Of a stretch of 44,638 bases of DNA, positions 7,511 through 15,870 are shown one piece after another. Position 1 is the stretch's first letter. Each line of letters opens with the position of its first letter. The translations under genes and the position numbers were made by a program. Below the pieces are notes generated by a model, which saw only the letters and a list, made by a program, of their open reading frames with translations, was not told the origin of the DNA and ran no database searches. Source of the stretch: JAUYIW01 sp043818555 (lineage in GTDB: Bacteria > Patescibacteriota > Patescibacteriia > UBA9934); the NCBI GenBank assembly GCA_043818555.1, contig JBDRFP010000023.1:1-44638 (forward strand), read 5' to 3'.

Positions 7511-9037
7511 TCAGACTTGCTTCGCCTGCGGGCGGTAGCTGAGGGCTTCGCAAACATGTTCCGATGTTACGCAGTTAGACTCGGCAAGGTCAGCGATTGT
7601 ACGGGAAACTTTTAGAACGCGCGTGTAGCCGCGAGCTGAAAGCTGGAAGCGTTCCATCGCGCCCTTGATAAGCTCAAGACTTTCATCGCCAAGTTCGCAG
7701 TGCTTTCGAAGCAGTCTGGAAGACAGCTCTGAGTTCATGGAGACCCCTTCCCCGGTATATCGTTCGCGTTGCAGCGCGCGCGCTTGCTCAATTGTTGATC
7801 GGATAGTTGCTGACGATTCTGCCTGCTCAATGTCGGTCAGTTTTTTAAAGTCCACGCGCGGAACCTCGACAGCCAGATCAATCCTGTCCATTAGCGGGCC
7901 TGACATTTTATGCTGATATTTTAGAACTTGACTTGGCGTGCACACGCACGGCTTGTGTGGGTCGGACAAATTGCCGCATGGGCACGGATTCATGGCAGCG
8001 ACGAGCGTGAACTGCGCGGGAAATTCGAGCGTGCCTGCGGCGCGCGATATTGTAACAATGCCATCTTCAAGCGGCTGACGAAGATTTTCAAGTGATGACC
8101 TAGAAAATTCCGGGAACTCGTCTAGGAACAGCACGCCTCGATGCGCCAAGGACACCTCACCGGGCTTTGGCCAGGTACCGCCGCCGATAAGAGCGACGCT
8201 AGAGGACGAGTGGTGGGGCGCACGGAAAGGGCGTTCGCGTATGAGCGCGTCAGCGCAGTTGCGCAGGCCTGCGACTGAGTAGATTTTTGTTATTTCAAGC
8301 GCTTCATCAAAGGCTAGGTCTGGGAGGATTCCGGGCATCGCTCGCGCCAGCATAGTCTTGCCTGCCCCTGGCGGGCCGGAGAGAAGTACATTATGCCCGC
8401 CGGCCGCGGCAATCACGAGCGCCCGTTTGGCATAGTCCTGCCCTTTAATGTTTGCCATGTCTTCTTGGCATTGTTTTCGTGTCCTTTTTTGTTGCGCAGA
8501 CTTGAATACTGGGAATTCCACGCCGTTATTGTGAAGGTGTACAAACTCGGCGAGCGAGTCAATCGGATGGACAATTAAATCTTTTACAAGCGCTGCTTCG
8601 GGCGCGTTCTGCGGACACACAACGATAGCGTCCATCTCTTCGGACTTTGCCATAAGCGCAGCAAGCAGGACGCCGGCCACGGGGCGGATCCGGCCATCAA
8701 GTGCCAGTTCGCCGAGAAATACCACATTTCGAAGCTTCTCGCTTCCTGTCAAAAAACCAGAAGCAGCCAGGACGCCGATCGCGATCGGCAGGTCGTAAGC
8801 AGGCCCCTGTTTTTTAATATCGGCCGGGGCTAGATTGACTGTAACTCGTGTTCGTGGAAAGCTAAAATCGCTGTTTTTGATTGCTGCGCGCACGCGGTCG
8901 CGCGACTCGGAGATCGCCGTATCGGGCAACCCCACAATTGTGAATTTAGGCAGGCCGGACGCAACATCAACCTCGACTGTTACCGGAACAGCGTCAAGGC
9001 CAACATTGGCGGCTGACTGAATAAAATAAGAACCCAT
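7511..9037 (-). CDS. comM: ComM/YifB-type Mg-chelatase-like AAA+ ATPase
   Basis: 508 residues, full length. The N-terminal ChlI-like domain (~20-140: VDVASGLPKFTIVGLPD, RVTVNLAPADIKKQGPAYDLPIAIGVL) is followed by an AAA+ core with Walker A GPPGAGKT (~220), Walker B VLFLDEFPEF and the NPCPCGN loop, then the C-terminal Mg_chelatase_C helical domain (RGYTRVLKVSRTIADL). ComM homologues are hexameric helicases that extend heteroduplex DNA during natural transformation. Ends with TGA. The -10-like TACATT lies 6 nt before ATG. Confidence 0.93.
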   Translation of the reverse strand: MGSYFIQSAANVGLDAVPVTVEVDVASGLPKFTIVGLPDTAISESRDRVRAAIKNSDFSFPRTRVTVNLAPADIKKQGPAYDLPIAIGVLAASGFLTGSEKLRNVVFLGELALDGRIRPVAGVLLAALMAKSEEMDAIVVCPQNAPEAALVKDLIVHPIDSLAEFVHLHNNGVEFPVFKSAQQKRTRKQCQEDMANIKGQDYAKRALVIAAAGGHNVLLSGPPGAGKTMLARAMPGILPDLAFDEALEITKIYSVAGLRNCADALIRERPFRAPHHSSSSVALIGGGTWPKPGEVSLAHRGVLFLDEFPEFSRSSLENLRQPLEDGIVTISRAAGTLEFPAQFTLVAAMNPCPCGNLSDPHKPCVCTPSQVLKYQHKMSGPLMDRIDLAVEVPRVDFKKLTDIEQAESSATIRSTIEQARALQRERYTGEGVSMNSELSSRLLRKHCELGDESLELIKGAMERFQLSARGYTRVLKVSRTIADLAESNCVTSEHVCEALSYRPQAKQV

Positions 9038-9043
9038 ACCAAA

Positions 9044-9049
9044 AATGTA
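9044..9049 (-). promoter_or_regulatory. -10 element of comM (leaderless layout)
   Basis: TACATT on the minus strand, 6 nt before the comM ATG. An upstream GGACA-like -35 is weak. Confidence 0.4.
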
Positions 9050-9085
9050 TGGGGAGTAATTAAACTATGTCCGAATGTGATCTTG

Positions 9086-9562
9086 TCACTTCCCGGTGTC
9101 CGTCCGGGAAGCTCTATTATCATTATATACGAAAAGCAAAATAACACCAGCCAAGATGAGGATATCTGACAAGTTTATGGCCGACATCCGAAATAAAATA
9201 ATATAATCCGTAGTAAACCCATTGATTATTCTGTCGGTCATATTGCCAAGCGCGCCCACAATTACTGTCCATGCAAAAAAGCTACGAAGCGGGAACTGCT
9301 CAAATGACCGGATGCTGTAGTAACCAAGCACGGCAGTAATAATTAGGCTAACCGCAACAACAATTGTGAGCGGGATCGGGATGTTGAAGGCAATCCCCGG
9401 GTTCTTATGTAGCGCGAAGTCGATTAGAAAATTCAAACGACTCCCCTGTTCCGGGAGCCGCTCAATGGCAATTGATTTTGCAACTGCATCAACCAGAGCG
9501 ACCACACAAATTGGGATCATGAGCATTATCGCCCGGCGAATTTTTTCTTTTTTTGAAAGCAT
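9086..9562 (-). CDS. lspA: Lipoprotein signal peptidase (SPase II)
   Basis: 158 residues from ATG 9560-9562, preceded by AAAGGAGG, which overlaps the region just after the dksA-like stop. About four membrane segments. Family motifs: KNPGIAFN, GALGNMTDRI (first catalytic Asp) and INLSDI (second catalytic Asp). It removes signal peptides from prolipoproteins. That fits the lipoprotein-like proteins at 26.35 and 44.4 kb. Cotranscribed with the zinc-finger gene, with a 10-nt gap. TGA stop. Confidence 0.93.
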   Translation of the reverse strand: MLSKKEKIRRAIMLMIPICVVALVDAVAKSIAIERLPEQGSRLNFLIDFALHKNPGIAFNIPIPLTIVVAVSLIITAVLGYYSIRSFEQFPLRSFFAWTVIVGALGNMTDRIINGFTTDYIILFRMSAINLSDILILAGVILLFVYNDNRASRTDTGK

Positions 9563-9572
9563 TTTGCCTCCT

Positions 9573-9947
9573 TTAAAATTCCTGCGTAAGAGTTTTTTTG
9601 CATGCGATGCAGGAGGTCGATGTTGGGCGGGCTCGCAGTCGTGCTTCAGCGATTTCGGTCTTGCAGTACTTGCACACGCCGTATTTTTCATCCTCTAGGC
9701 GCTTGAGTGAGTTGTTAATGTCGCGCAGCACTTTTTCCAGCTCGCTTTCGAGCGATAGGTTATTGCTATAGGCTGCTACTTCGTTCGCGTTTTCATCTTC
9801 GTCATCTCCAAAATTAGGGAAATCAGCATCAAAGTCTTCATCTGTAGATTTTGTGTTTCGATGCGCAAAACGAGAAAGCTCGCGTTCAACTTTGCGTTTC
9901 TCTTCTTCGAGAAGTTTTTTGATTTCGTTAAGAAATGAATTTTTCAT
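9573..9947 (-). CDS. DksA/TraR-family C4 zinc-finger protein
   Basis: 124 residues. N-terminal helical, charged region (EIKKLLEEEKRKVERELSRF), an acidic middle, then a four-cysteine zinc finger CKYCKTEIAEARLRARPTSTSCIAC near the C-terminus. The family includes DksA (RNA polymerase secondary channel, stringent response) and short TraR-like proteins. Whether this one binds polymerase cannot be told from sequence. First gene of a two-gene unit with lspA. Confidence 0.88.
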   Translation of the reverse strand: MKNSFLNEIKKLLEEEKRKVERELSRFAHRNTKSTDEDFDADFPNFGDDEDENANEVAAYSNNLSLESELEKVLRDINNSLKRLEDEKYGVCKYCKTEIAEARLRARPTSTSCIACKKTLTQEF

Positions 9948-9967
9948 AGGCTACTATCAATGTAGAT

Positions 9968-9996
9968 ATAATACGCGATTTGTTCGCGAATGGCAA
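9968..9996 (-). promoter_or_regulatory. Promoter of the dksA-like/lspA unit
   Basis: TTGCCA (9991-9996), 17-nt spacer, TATTAT (9968-9973). Start near 9961, leader about 13 nt. Confidence 0.65.
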
Positions 9997-10264
9997 GGTT
10001 GGTGCAGGATATCATAGTTACGCGATATTGCAAGGATTGTTGAGCACGCCTTTAACGGAGCTTGATCTGGCGCGCTAGGACCGATATTCGAGAGTTTGAA
10101 GTTGCGTATAAATATATTTGATTAAAGCCGGATTAAGGTAGACCCACTTGCTGTAAGCGGCTGATCATCATTGATTTCCCAGTGCTAATTGAGCCGTACT
10201 TCGTCATACCCGAGTTCTCTGGCGGCTCGGAGCCTTAGATTTAGCCAAAAAAAGGCAAAAAAGC
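9997..10264. other. Intergenic stretch without a recognised gene
   Basis: No convincing reading frame and no tRNA. A G/C-rich hairpin made from CCGAG/CTCGG lies near 10210-10235 and two A-rich tracts lie near 10243-10264. It separates the ncRNA candidate terminator from the dksA-like promoter. Confidence 0.5.
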
Positions 10265-10329
10265 AAAATAAAAAAGGGCGCGGTTGCGTTCAGGCTACTA
10301 ATTAATGTAAATCCTGCGCTGTTGCGCCC
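10265..10329 (-). terminator. Terminator of the 375-nt RNA
   Basis: GGGCGC/GCGCCC outer stem, inner GCG/CGC and CAGG/CCTG pairs, then TTTTTTATTTT. Confidence 0.8.
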
Positions 10330-10641
10330 TGAGAGTGGCAGAAGGACACCGCGCTCGGGGGCTGGGTTGTGCAGATATTATAGATATCTGAGCAACTCAG
10401 CTCCCGATCGGCGTCAACTTAAAGCCATCAAGTTGACCGCCTGCTCTACCAGGCCATGGTTTAACCCCCTAAAGAACAAATGATCGAGGGTGTACCGTGT
10501 TCTCTGTTTTTCCCCCAGAAAACGAACGGCACAGTAAAGCAGTGAGATATTCCCCGAAGAGTGGGGCTTCGGGAAACTTCCCCCGAGTCTGCGCTCAACG
10601 GTGTTGAGCGACACGGGTATTTTGCAAAGAACGATCTTACA
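10265..10641 (-). ncRNA. Unidentified structured RNA of about 375 nt
   Basis: A consensus-like promoter (10648-10676) and a U-rich terminator (10265-10329) bracket a non-coding transcript. Stems seen on the minus strand in order: GCTCAAC/GTTGAGC; CCCGAAG/CTTCGGG; a two-part stem GTGCCGT+GTTTTCTG with CAGAGAAC+ACGGTAC; TCAACTT/AAGTTGA closed by GGCG/CGCC; a nested GTTG/CAAC and CAGATAT/ATATCTG stem. I looked for RNase P (GAGGAAAGUCC, ACAGAA-GGCUUA), tmRNA (T-arm, resume codon) and SRP RNA (GGAAGCAGC) signatures and found none. An 84-codon frame across it looks accidental. Confidence 0.6.
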
Positions 10642-10647
10642 CCTAAA

Positions 10648-10676
10648 ATAATACGCTGTTGAACACATATTGTCAA
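10648..10676 (-). promoter_or_regulatory. Strong sigma70-type promoter of the 375-nt RNA
   Basis: TTGACA (10671-10676), exactly 17 nt, TATTAT (10648-10653) on the minus strand. Confidence 0.75.
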
Positions 10677-10714
10677 CAACGTGTTAGTACCATTTTTATT
10701 GGTTTTTTGTGGGG

Positions 10715-10787
10715 TGTGAATAACTTTTTTATCTATTTATTCATAGTACCTGTGGATAACTCAGGGATAACAATGACTTTATCCACA
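10715..10787. promoter_or_regulatory. Cluster of three DnaA boxes in AT-rich DNA
   Basis: TTATTCACA (as complement, 10715-10723), TTATCCACA (complement, 10751-10759) and TTATCCACA (10779-10787) lie within 73 bp of an AT-rich gap between the ncRNA promoter and the next gene. They match the TTWTNCACA consensus. No dnaA or dnaN is in the window. Confidence 0.5.
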
Positions 10788-10797
10788 GCTTGTACTC

Positions 10798-12030
10798 TTA
10801 TTGCCAACAAAGTCTAATCGAGCCACTTGAAACACTGATTTCTTTAAAAGCGCCAATCAAATTACTTAAACTGGCCGGATCAATGCTTTGTGGCAGCACT
10901 TCGGTGTTCATCCAGGTTGTGGAGCGGGAGTTGCATGAAGACTTTATGGATAACTCTGCAAGCTCTAGCGCAATATCTCGATTTGAGATTGTAACCTTAT
11001 CCTTTGTGCGGGTGATTCGAATAATGTCCCCATTTTGGTTTGTGACCGAAATTATGCTGTAATCAGCCTCGGCTCGAATATCTGACACAATAGTCTCGCT
11101 ATCTGCGCGTATCTCCTCTACTGTTGTGCCATCTTCAATTGTCCACACTAGTGTGGACAAACTGCGTCGATTAATAATATCTTCAGCTATCATTGCAAGT
11201 TCTTCAAAATCAAGTTGGTCGGTGTCGATATTTATCGATATAACCGGTCCGCGGTCGTCTTCTCCGACAATTATCACAGAGGGAGACATATTAAGTGCGT
11301 TTATAAGTTCTTGAGATGTGCCAAATTCATGTAGCGTTGGGATAATTTCCGCAGCGCTTTGACCGTCCCCCTCAAGAGCGAAGACAGCAAGTATCTTGGT
11401 GTTCTCTGAAAGAGCGATGTTATTAATTCGCCTTGAAGGCAGCCCAATCTTATGGATCTTGATACTTTTTTGGCTAACCGTAAGCGTGAATCGTTTTCCT
11501 CCATCTTCTTGCCAGAATATTAGGTCGCCAACGTAATATGGCCGAATGCCCGCAGGGGAAAATTTTGTCTGTGGCTTAGTCGCGCTGGCCGTGTCTGGTT
11601 GTAAAATCATTGCTTTTCCTTGCCGGTTTTCGATCAAGAAGCCAAACTGTGGCGCGATTTGAGAGACTTCTTCAGAAAGTTCGTTATCGAAAACTGCGGC
11701 TAAAAAGCCATTTTTGCCATAATGTAGCGCAAATTCCCTATCGCTCCACATTAGGGCGTCTTTAAAAGTCCATGGGCCGCCTGGAATTAGCGCCTCTGAC
11801 CCTAAGCGATCGTACAAAATATTCACTGTTCTTGGCGAATTAATCACTCGTACAGTCATTGTGGTACCTTCCGGCCTCCAGACAGACGTAGTATCGCGCG
11901 TAATCCACACTCTATAAACTGCGCTCAGCGCCAATAGCCCGCAAAATACCGCAATCCACAGCCAAATAACCCGCCGGTGATTTCGGCGGGTTATGTTTGG
12001 TTCAAAAGGAATTTGCAGCTGTCTTGGCAT
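10798..12030 (-). CDS. Membrane-anchored protein of unknown function
   Basis: 410 residues. A basic N-terminus (NITRRNHRRV) is followed by one hydrophobic segment (~20-42, VIWLWIAVFCGLLALSAVY), so the remainder should face outward. The rest is soluble, with mixed beta and helical character, and I recognise no enzyme motif. It starts 14 nt after the pnp stop and is probably cotranscribed with it. The coding sequence contains a perfect 22-bp palindrome at 11139-11160. Hypothetical; a CPR-specific family is possible but not shown. Confidence 0.75.
   Translation of the reverse strand: MPRQLQIPFEPNITRRNHRRVIWLWIAVFCGLLALSAVYRVWITRDTTSVWRPEGTTMTVRVINSPRTVNILYDRLGSEALIPGGPWTFKDALMWSDREFALHYGKNGFLAAVFDNELSEEVSQIAPQFGFLIENRQGKAMILQPDTASATKPQTKFSPAGIRPYYVGDLIFWQEDGGKRFTLTVSQKSIKIHKIGLPSRRINNIALSENTKILAVFALEGDGQSAAEIIPTLHEFGTSQELINALNMSPSVIIVGEDDRGPVISINIDTDQLDFEELAMIAEDIINRRSLSTLVWTIEDGTTVEEIRADSETIVSDIRAEADYSIISVTNQNGDIIRITRTKDKVTISNRDIALELAELSIKSSCNSRSTTWMNTEVLPQSIDPASLSNLIGAFKEISVSSGSIRLCWQ
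11139..11160. promoter_or_regulatory. Perfect 22-bp palindrome inside a coding region
   Basis: Arms TTGTCCACA and TGTGGACAA flank CTAG. Each arm differs by one base from the DnaA box TTATCCACA. A related imperfect palindrome with the same CTAG centre lies at 29604-29627. Confidence 0.5.
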
Positions 12031-12044
12031 TTGAATTGATTGTC

Positions 12045-14303
12045 CTATCGACGCGGAGGCCTGCCGCCTCTTCGCGAATCTCTAGGCCCACGAGGGCCTC
12101 GTCCACGGCTATCGTGATCATTGTCGCGTCGCGCAGGCTGGCTTTGCGCCTTTGCGCGCATCTCTTCCGTGTACTCATTGCCCTCCGCTTGCTTCATGGA
12201 TAGGTTGACCCGTCCCATGTCGTCGATTTCCATAACCTTAACATGTACTTTATCACCAATTTTGACAATGTCCTCAACTTTGTCAACACGCCATGGCGCA
12301 AGTTCGGAAATATGCACCATCCCGTCCTTGTTTGGAAGCAGGTTCACGAATGCGCCAAAGTCCATCAGCCGAACGACTTCGCCAAGAAACTCTTCACCGG
12401 CTTCAATTTCTCGCGTAAGGTCGCGAACGCGCTGCAACGCTTCTTCGCCGGCCTTCCCGCTCTTTGAAGTTATCATGACCAGGCCATTCTGCTCAATATC
12501 AATAGTCTCCACGCCGGTTTGTGCGATGATTTCATTGATCATCTTTCCGCCCGGTCCAATAACGTCGCGAATTTTTTCAGGATCGATATTAATGCTGAGG
12601 ATTCGAGGCGCGTACTCGGAAAGTTCCTTGCGAGGTTCGGCAATCACGGCTGTCATTTCGGTAAGGATGTGGTTAAGGGCTTCGCGGCCTTGTTTTAGCG
12701 CCTGCTCAATCATTTCCTGTGTAATTCCGTGGGTCTTAGTGTCCATCTGGATGGCTGTAAAACCTTTCATAGTGCCAGTGACCTTAAAGTCCATGCCACC
12801 GGGGCCGTCTTCCAGGTCCTGAATGTCGGTAATGATTTTCCAGTCCTTCTCGCTTGTGGCAATGCCAATAGCGATTCCTGCAACAGGAGCCTTGATTGGA
12901 ACTCCGGCGTCCATAAGCGCAAGCGTAGACCCGCAGGTTGATGCCATTGAGCTCGATCCGTTTGAGTTTAAGACCTCTGAAGCCACAAGAATTGTGTACG
13001 GAAATTCCTCCTGCGGCGGGATCATACTGGCGAGCGCCTTTTCGGCAAGCGCGCCGTGTCCGATGTCTCGTCTGCTGGCTCCGCGTAAAGGCTTTGCTTC
13101 GCCAACCGAGAACGGCGGGAAGTTGTAGTGGTGCATGTAGCGCTTATCTCCGGTGATTTCCATGCCGTCGAGCGTCTGCCTGTCCCCTGGAGACCCTAAA
13201 GTGCAGACTGAAAGTACTTGAGTTTCGCCTCGCGCAAAGTGCCCTGTTCCGTGAAGGCGTGGGAAAAGTCCGGTTTCGATTGTGAGCGGTCGTACTTCGG
13301 TTATGGCGCGCCCGTCCACTCGCAAGCCGTCTTCCAGGATTTTGCGCGACACTTCCATTTGCACAAAATCGTAAATCAGACCGGTACCAAACGACAGCTC
13401 ATTTTCTTCAACTCCATTTTCGGTCAAGTGGGCTACAAGGCGTTTCTTAACTTCGCTCTTGGCGTCGTTTCGATCCTTGCGGGTCGGTTTCTTTTCGTCA
13501 AAGAATAACTCCTGAATAACAGGGCGCATAAATTCCATTGACATCTCTTCGATTTCTGTTCTGCGCTTTTGAGCCTCAGCTTCCTTTTCGTTCGCCGGTG
13601 TAAATAGATCCATCTTTTCTTTTCCGACTTCCTTGCGGATCTTTTCGATGAGCTCGATTACAGGCTTTAGAGCCTTCTTTCCTTTTACAAACGCCTCGGC
13701 AATGTCGCTCTCAGATGCTTCGTTTGCCATTGCCTCAATCATCACCACCTTCTCTGTAGTGCCTGCAATGTCAAGATCAAATTCAGTATCCTTGCGTTCG
13801 CTGTAGGTAGGATTCTCAAGCCACGCATCGCCGGATTTGCTTATTCTGACTGCTCCAATCGGACCATTCCAAGGAATGTCGCTCATGTGTAGCGCACAGC
13901 TGGCGCCAATCAGGCCGGCAATATCCGGGTCGTTTTCTTCGTCAAAGCTGAGCACAGTTGCGATTACCTGCACATCGTTTTTAATCCGGCTGTCGAACAG
14001 CGGACGGATTGCGCGATCAATAAAGCGCCCAACCAAAACGGCGTCGTCTGTCGGGCGGCCGTCGCGCTTAATATAACGCGAGCCTTTAATTCGCCCTGCG
14101 GCGTAGAGCTTTTCTTCGTAGTCGACCATGAGCGGGAAAAAATCCATGCCCGGTCGGACCGAGTCTGACAGAACTGCAGTTACCAGCACAACGGTGTCAC
14201 CCATTTGCACTGTGCAGCTTGCGTTCGCGTTCTCAGCGAATTTACCAGTTTCGATAGTAAGCTCTTTGCCACCGAACTTGGTTGTAAAGCGTTTTGCTTC
14301 CAT
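12045..14303 (-). CDS. pnp: Polyribonucleotide nucleotidyltransferase (PNPase)
   Basis: 752 residues from ATG 14301-14303. Two RNase PH domains (~1-220 and ~320-545; GRADGRAITEVRPL-type start at RVDGRAITEVRPL, and the GHGALAEKAL and GGMDFKVTGT motifs of the active site), a KH domain (DVIGPGGKMINEII, ~555-610) and an S1 domain (FLGEVVRLMDFGAFVNLLPNKDGMVHISEL, ~620-690). The C-terminal tail is RG-rich. Phosphorolytic 3'-5' RNA decay in a trimer, possibly in a degradosome. First gene of a unit with the membrane-anchored unknown. Confidence 0.97.
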   Translation of the reverse strand: MEAKRFTTKFGGKELTIETGKFAENANASCTVQMGDTVVLVTAVLSDSVRPGMDFFPLMVDYEEKLYAAGRIKGSRYIKRDGRPTDDAVLVGRFIDRAIRPLFDSRIKNDVQVIATVLSFDEENDPDIAGLIGASCALHMSDIPWNGPIGAVRISKSGDAWLENPTYSERKDTEFDLDIAGTTEKVVMIEAMANEASESDIAEAFVKGKKALKPVIELIEKIRKEVGKEKMDLFTPANEKEAEAQKRRTEIEEMSMEFMRPVIQELFFDEKKPTRKDRNDAKSEVKKRLVAHLTENGVEENELSFGTGLIYDFVQMEVSRKILEDGLRVDGRAITEVRPLTIETGLFPRLHGTGHFARGETQVLSVCTLGSPGDRQTLDGMEITGDKRYMHHYNFPPFSVGEAKPLRGASRRDIGHGALAEKALASMIPPQEEFPYTILVASEVLNSNGSSSMASTCGSTLALMDAGVPIKAPVAGIAIGIATSEKDWKIITDIQDLEDGPGGMDFKVTGTMKGFTAIQMDTKTHGITQEMIEQALKQGREALNHILTEMTAVIAEPRKELSEYAPRILSINIDPEKIRDVIGPGGKMINEIIAQTGVETIDIEQNGLVMITSKSGKAGEEALQRVRDLTREIEAGEEFLGEVVRLMDFGAFVNLLPNKDGMVHISELAPWRVDKVEDIVKIGDKVHVKVMEIDDMGRVNLSMKQAEGNEYTEEMRAKAQSQPARRDNDHDSRGRGPRGPRDSRRGGRPPRR

Positions 14304-14514
14304 ATTGTTTTTCGATCCAAGGCTCAAGATCTGGAGTTTGTACTCAAGACCTCATTGTCTTGGATCGTAGTTAAGAATAATTAGTACCTGGATAGCCAGG
14401 GACCGAGGATGCACGGATCGTTACAGATATACGAGTGTACAGATTAAATCCGTACACCCAGCTTGGCTGGGAACATTTGTATATCCGTATAATCCGTACA
14501 TTTTCGGGTCCTTG
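14304..14514. other. Intergenic region between NYN gene and pnp with small repeats
   Basis: Contains a CCCAGC/GCTGGG hairpin (14458-14472), several near-copies of GTACAGAT/ATCCGTAC, and a second pair CCTGGCTATCCAGG (14389-14402). No reading frame or clear promoter. Confidence 0.5.
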
Positions 14515-15117
14515 CTAAAAGCTTAACCGTCTCGTTCGGCTCTCTTCAATGTCGTCCACATCTTCTTGCTTTACCTTTTTTGCCTGAACGACTTTTTCTG
14601 AGCTTCCTCTGCCCGCGCGACGCTCGGCAATGAGATATTTTTTCTTATCATCTGAAAGGTTGGTGTAAACATCGGTTGCGCCAACGAGCGTGCCGGAAGT
14701 TGATTCTCTAAACGATACAACATGGAAAATGCGTCCGCGGCTTCGAATAAAGTCTGCAAGCGGCGTAAAATCACCGTCGCCGGAAACCAGGACTACCACA
14801 TCCAGCATGTCGAGCATGCGGATAATATCAACCGTAATCCCAACATCCCAGTCGCCTTTCTTTGATGTACCGTAATCAAGCAGCTCTTTAGACTTAACTT
14901 CTATTCCTTTGCCGCGTAGCGCTTCGAAGAAAGGGCTTTCCTCTTTTGACGGAGTAGATATTGTGTAGGCGACTGCCCTTACTAATTTTTGGTCGCCAAC
15001 TGCATTGCTGACAATGTTTTCAAAGTTTACTTTTTTATTGAAAAGATTGCGCGCGCTGTAGTACATGTTCTGAACATCGATGAACACGCCTACGCGTCTT
15101 GTGTTTATGTCTAGCAT
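14515..15117 (-). CDS. NYN/LabA-type (DUF88) PIN-like putative ribonuclease
   Basis: 200 residues from ATG 15115-15117 (a TTG seven codons upstream is less likely). The NYN fold is clear: VGVFIDVQNMYYSA (first acidic residue and the N-Y pair), KGDWDVGITVDIIRM, and VVLVSGDGDFTPLADFIRSRG with two Asp. These Asp residues form the metal site in related PIN-like RNases. The last ~40 residues are basic, then acidic. It lies between rpsO and pnp, a common neighbourhood for RNA metabolism, but its target is unknown. Confidence 0.88.
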   Translation of the reverse strand: MLDINTRRVGVFIDVQNMYYSARNLFNKKVNFENIVSNAVGDQKLVRAVAYTISTPSKEESPFFEALRGKGIEVKSKELLDYGTSKKGDWDVGITVDIIRMLDMLDVVVLVSGDGDFTPLADFIRSRGRIFHVVSFRESTSGTLVGATDVYTNLSDDKKKYLIAERRAGRGSSEKVVQAKKVKQEDVDDIEESRTRRLSF

Positions 15118-15183
15118 ATAAAAGTTATGATCGTTCAAATTGTTGGATCGGCCTTCGTCCCGGCTGGCGGGGCTTTGGCCTCG

Positions 15184-15240
15184 TTGAAATCGTTAATCGA
15201 CCATTGTAACGCTTTAACGCCTTTAACGTTTTGAACTTTA
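15184..15240. repeat. AACGTT/TTTAACG micro-repeat tract
   Basis: Degenerate units of the form (gtt)gaaatcgttaatcg, aacgctttaacg, cctttaacg, ttttgaac. The same family occurs at 25800-25915 and 43488-43590. Confidence 0.5.
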
Positions 15241-15243
15241 TTT

Positions 15244-15271
15244 AAAAAATCAGAATCCCGCCTGAGCGGGA
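15244..15271 (-). terminator. rpsO terminator
   Basis: TCCCGC, TCAG loop, GCGGGA, then TTCTGATTTTTT on the minus strand, 10 nt after the rpsO stop. Confidence 0.85.
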
Positions 15272-15280
15272 CTCTTTAAA

Positions 15281-15553
15281 TTATTTTGTAACTCGGAGCC
15301 CAAGGGCCTCAACAAGTTTTTTATGTGCCTTTTCGTCTTCCCGCTCTAGGTACTTGAGTAATCGGCGTCGTTCAACAACTTTTTTCAAAAGCCCTCTGCG
15401 AGATGAAAAGTCTTTTTTGTGCTGACGCAAGTGTTTTGTTAGGTCCTTAACCTCAGCTGTGAGGATTGCGATCTGCACCTGCGGCGACCCGGTGTCGGTT
15501 TCGTGGGTCTTAAACTTGTCGATAATATTCTGCTTTTGTTTTTTTGTGAGCAT
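15281..15553 (-). CDS. rpsO: Small-subunit ribosomal protein S15
   Basis: 90 residues, the usual length. Diagnostic: THETDTGSPQVQIAILT (HDTGSPEVQ-type motif), LTKHLRQHKKDFSSRRGLLKKV and RRRLLKYL. Binds 16S rRNA and helps build the platform of the 30S subunit. Preceded by an about 85-nt leader, which could carry the S15 autoregulatory site known in other bacteria (inference). In many bacteria rpsO is next to pnp; here only the NYN gene separates them. Confidence 0.97.
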   Translation of the reverse strand: MLTKKQKQNIIDKFKTHETDTGSPQVQIAILTAEVKDLTKHLRQHKKDFSSRRGLLKKVVERRRLLKYLEREDEKAHKKLVEALGLRVTK

Positions 15554-15638
15554 ATTTTGATTATTTCATCTGATCACCCGAGATAGCCGAGCTCAACCGA
15601 CTCCCAAGGCGAACAGCAGAGTTTCTTAGTACGGGATT

Positions 15639-15667
15639 ATTCTAGCTGGTATGGATGATTTTGTCAA
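15639..15667 (-). promoter_or_regulatory. rpsO promoter
   Basis: TTGACA (15662-15667), 17-nt spacer, TAGAAT (15639-15644). Confidence 0.7.
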
Positions 15668-15682
15668 GGTTGTTGTGCGAAA

Positions 15683-15750
15683 GAGCTAGTAGGGCTAATG
15701 GGGCCAGTAGAGCTAGCTCTTCTAGCCCTGCTGACCCTTCTAGCTCCGGA
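15683..15750. repeat. AGCTA-type micro-repeat array
   Basis: Repeated gagctagtagggcta-like units between the small gene at 15871 and the rpsO promoter. Similar in phrase to the array at 237-300. Confidence 0.6.
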
Positions 15751-15818
15751 AAAAGAAAATCCCCACATAAGCGCAGGATAGAAGGAGAGAGGAGTTTCTT
15801 TCCTGCACTTGTGCGGGG

Positions 15819-15850
15819 CCCGGTGAGTGATCTTGCGATCACCCACCGGG
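15819..15850 (-). other. Hairpin with GNRA tetraloop after the 58-residue gene
   Basis: On the minus strand a 14-bp stem (CCCGGTGGGTGATC with GATCACTCACCGGG, one G-U pair) closed by GCAA. It lies 20 nt after the stop. No U-tract follows. Two near-identical relatives lie at 16143 and 16756. Confidence 0.7.
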
Positions 15851-15870
15851 ACGTTTCGGAATGAGTGGCG

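Noticed and set aside
7437..7553. N-terminal extension of asnS
   Set aside because: The extra 39 codons overlap the end of comM, lie upstream of the asnS promoter and do not belong to the family domain.
10265..10641. RNase P RNA, tmRNA or SRP RNA
   Set aside because: The hallmark strings (GAGGAAAGUCC, ACAGAA..GGCUUA, T-arm with CCA, GGAAGCAGC) were not found on either strand. A diverged member cannot be excluded without a covariance search.
10414..10668. 84-codon reading frame across the 375-nt RNA
   Set aside because: It starts inside the promoter region, has no SD, is Cys/His-rich in an unstructured way and runs through stable stems.
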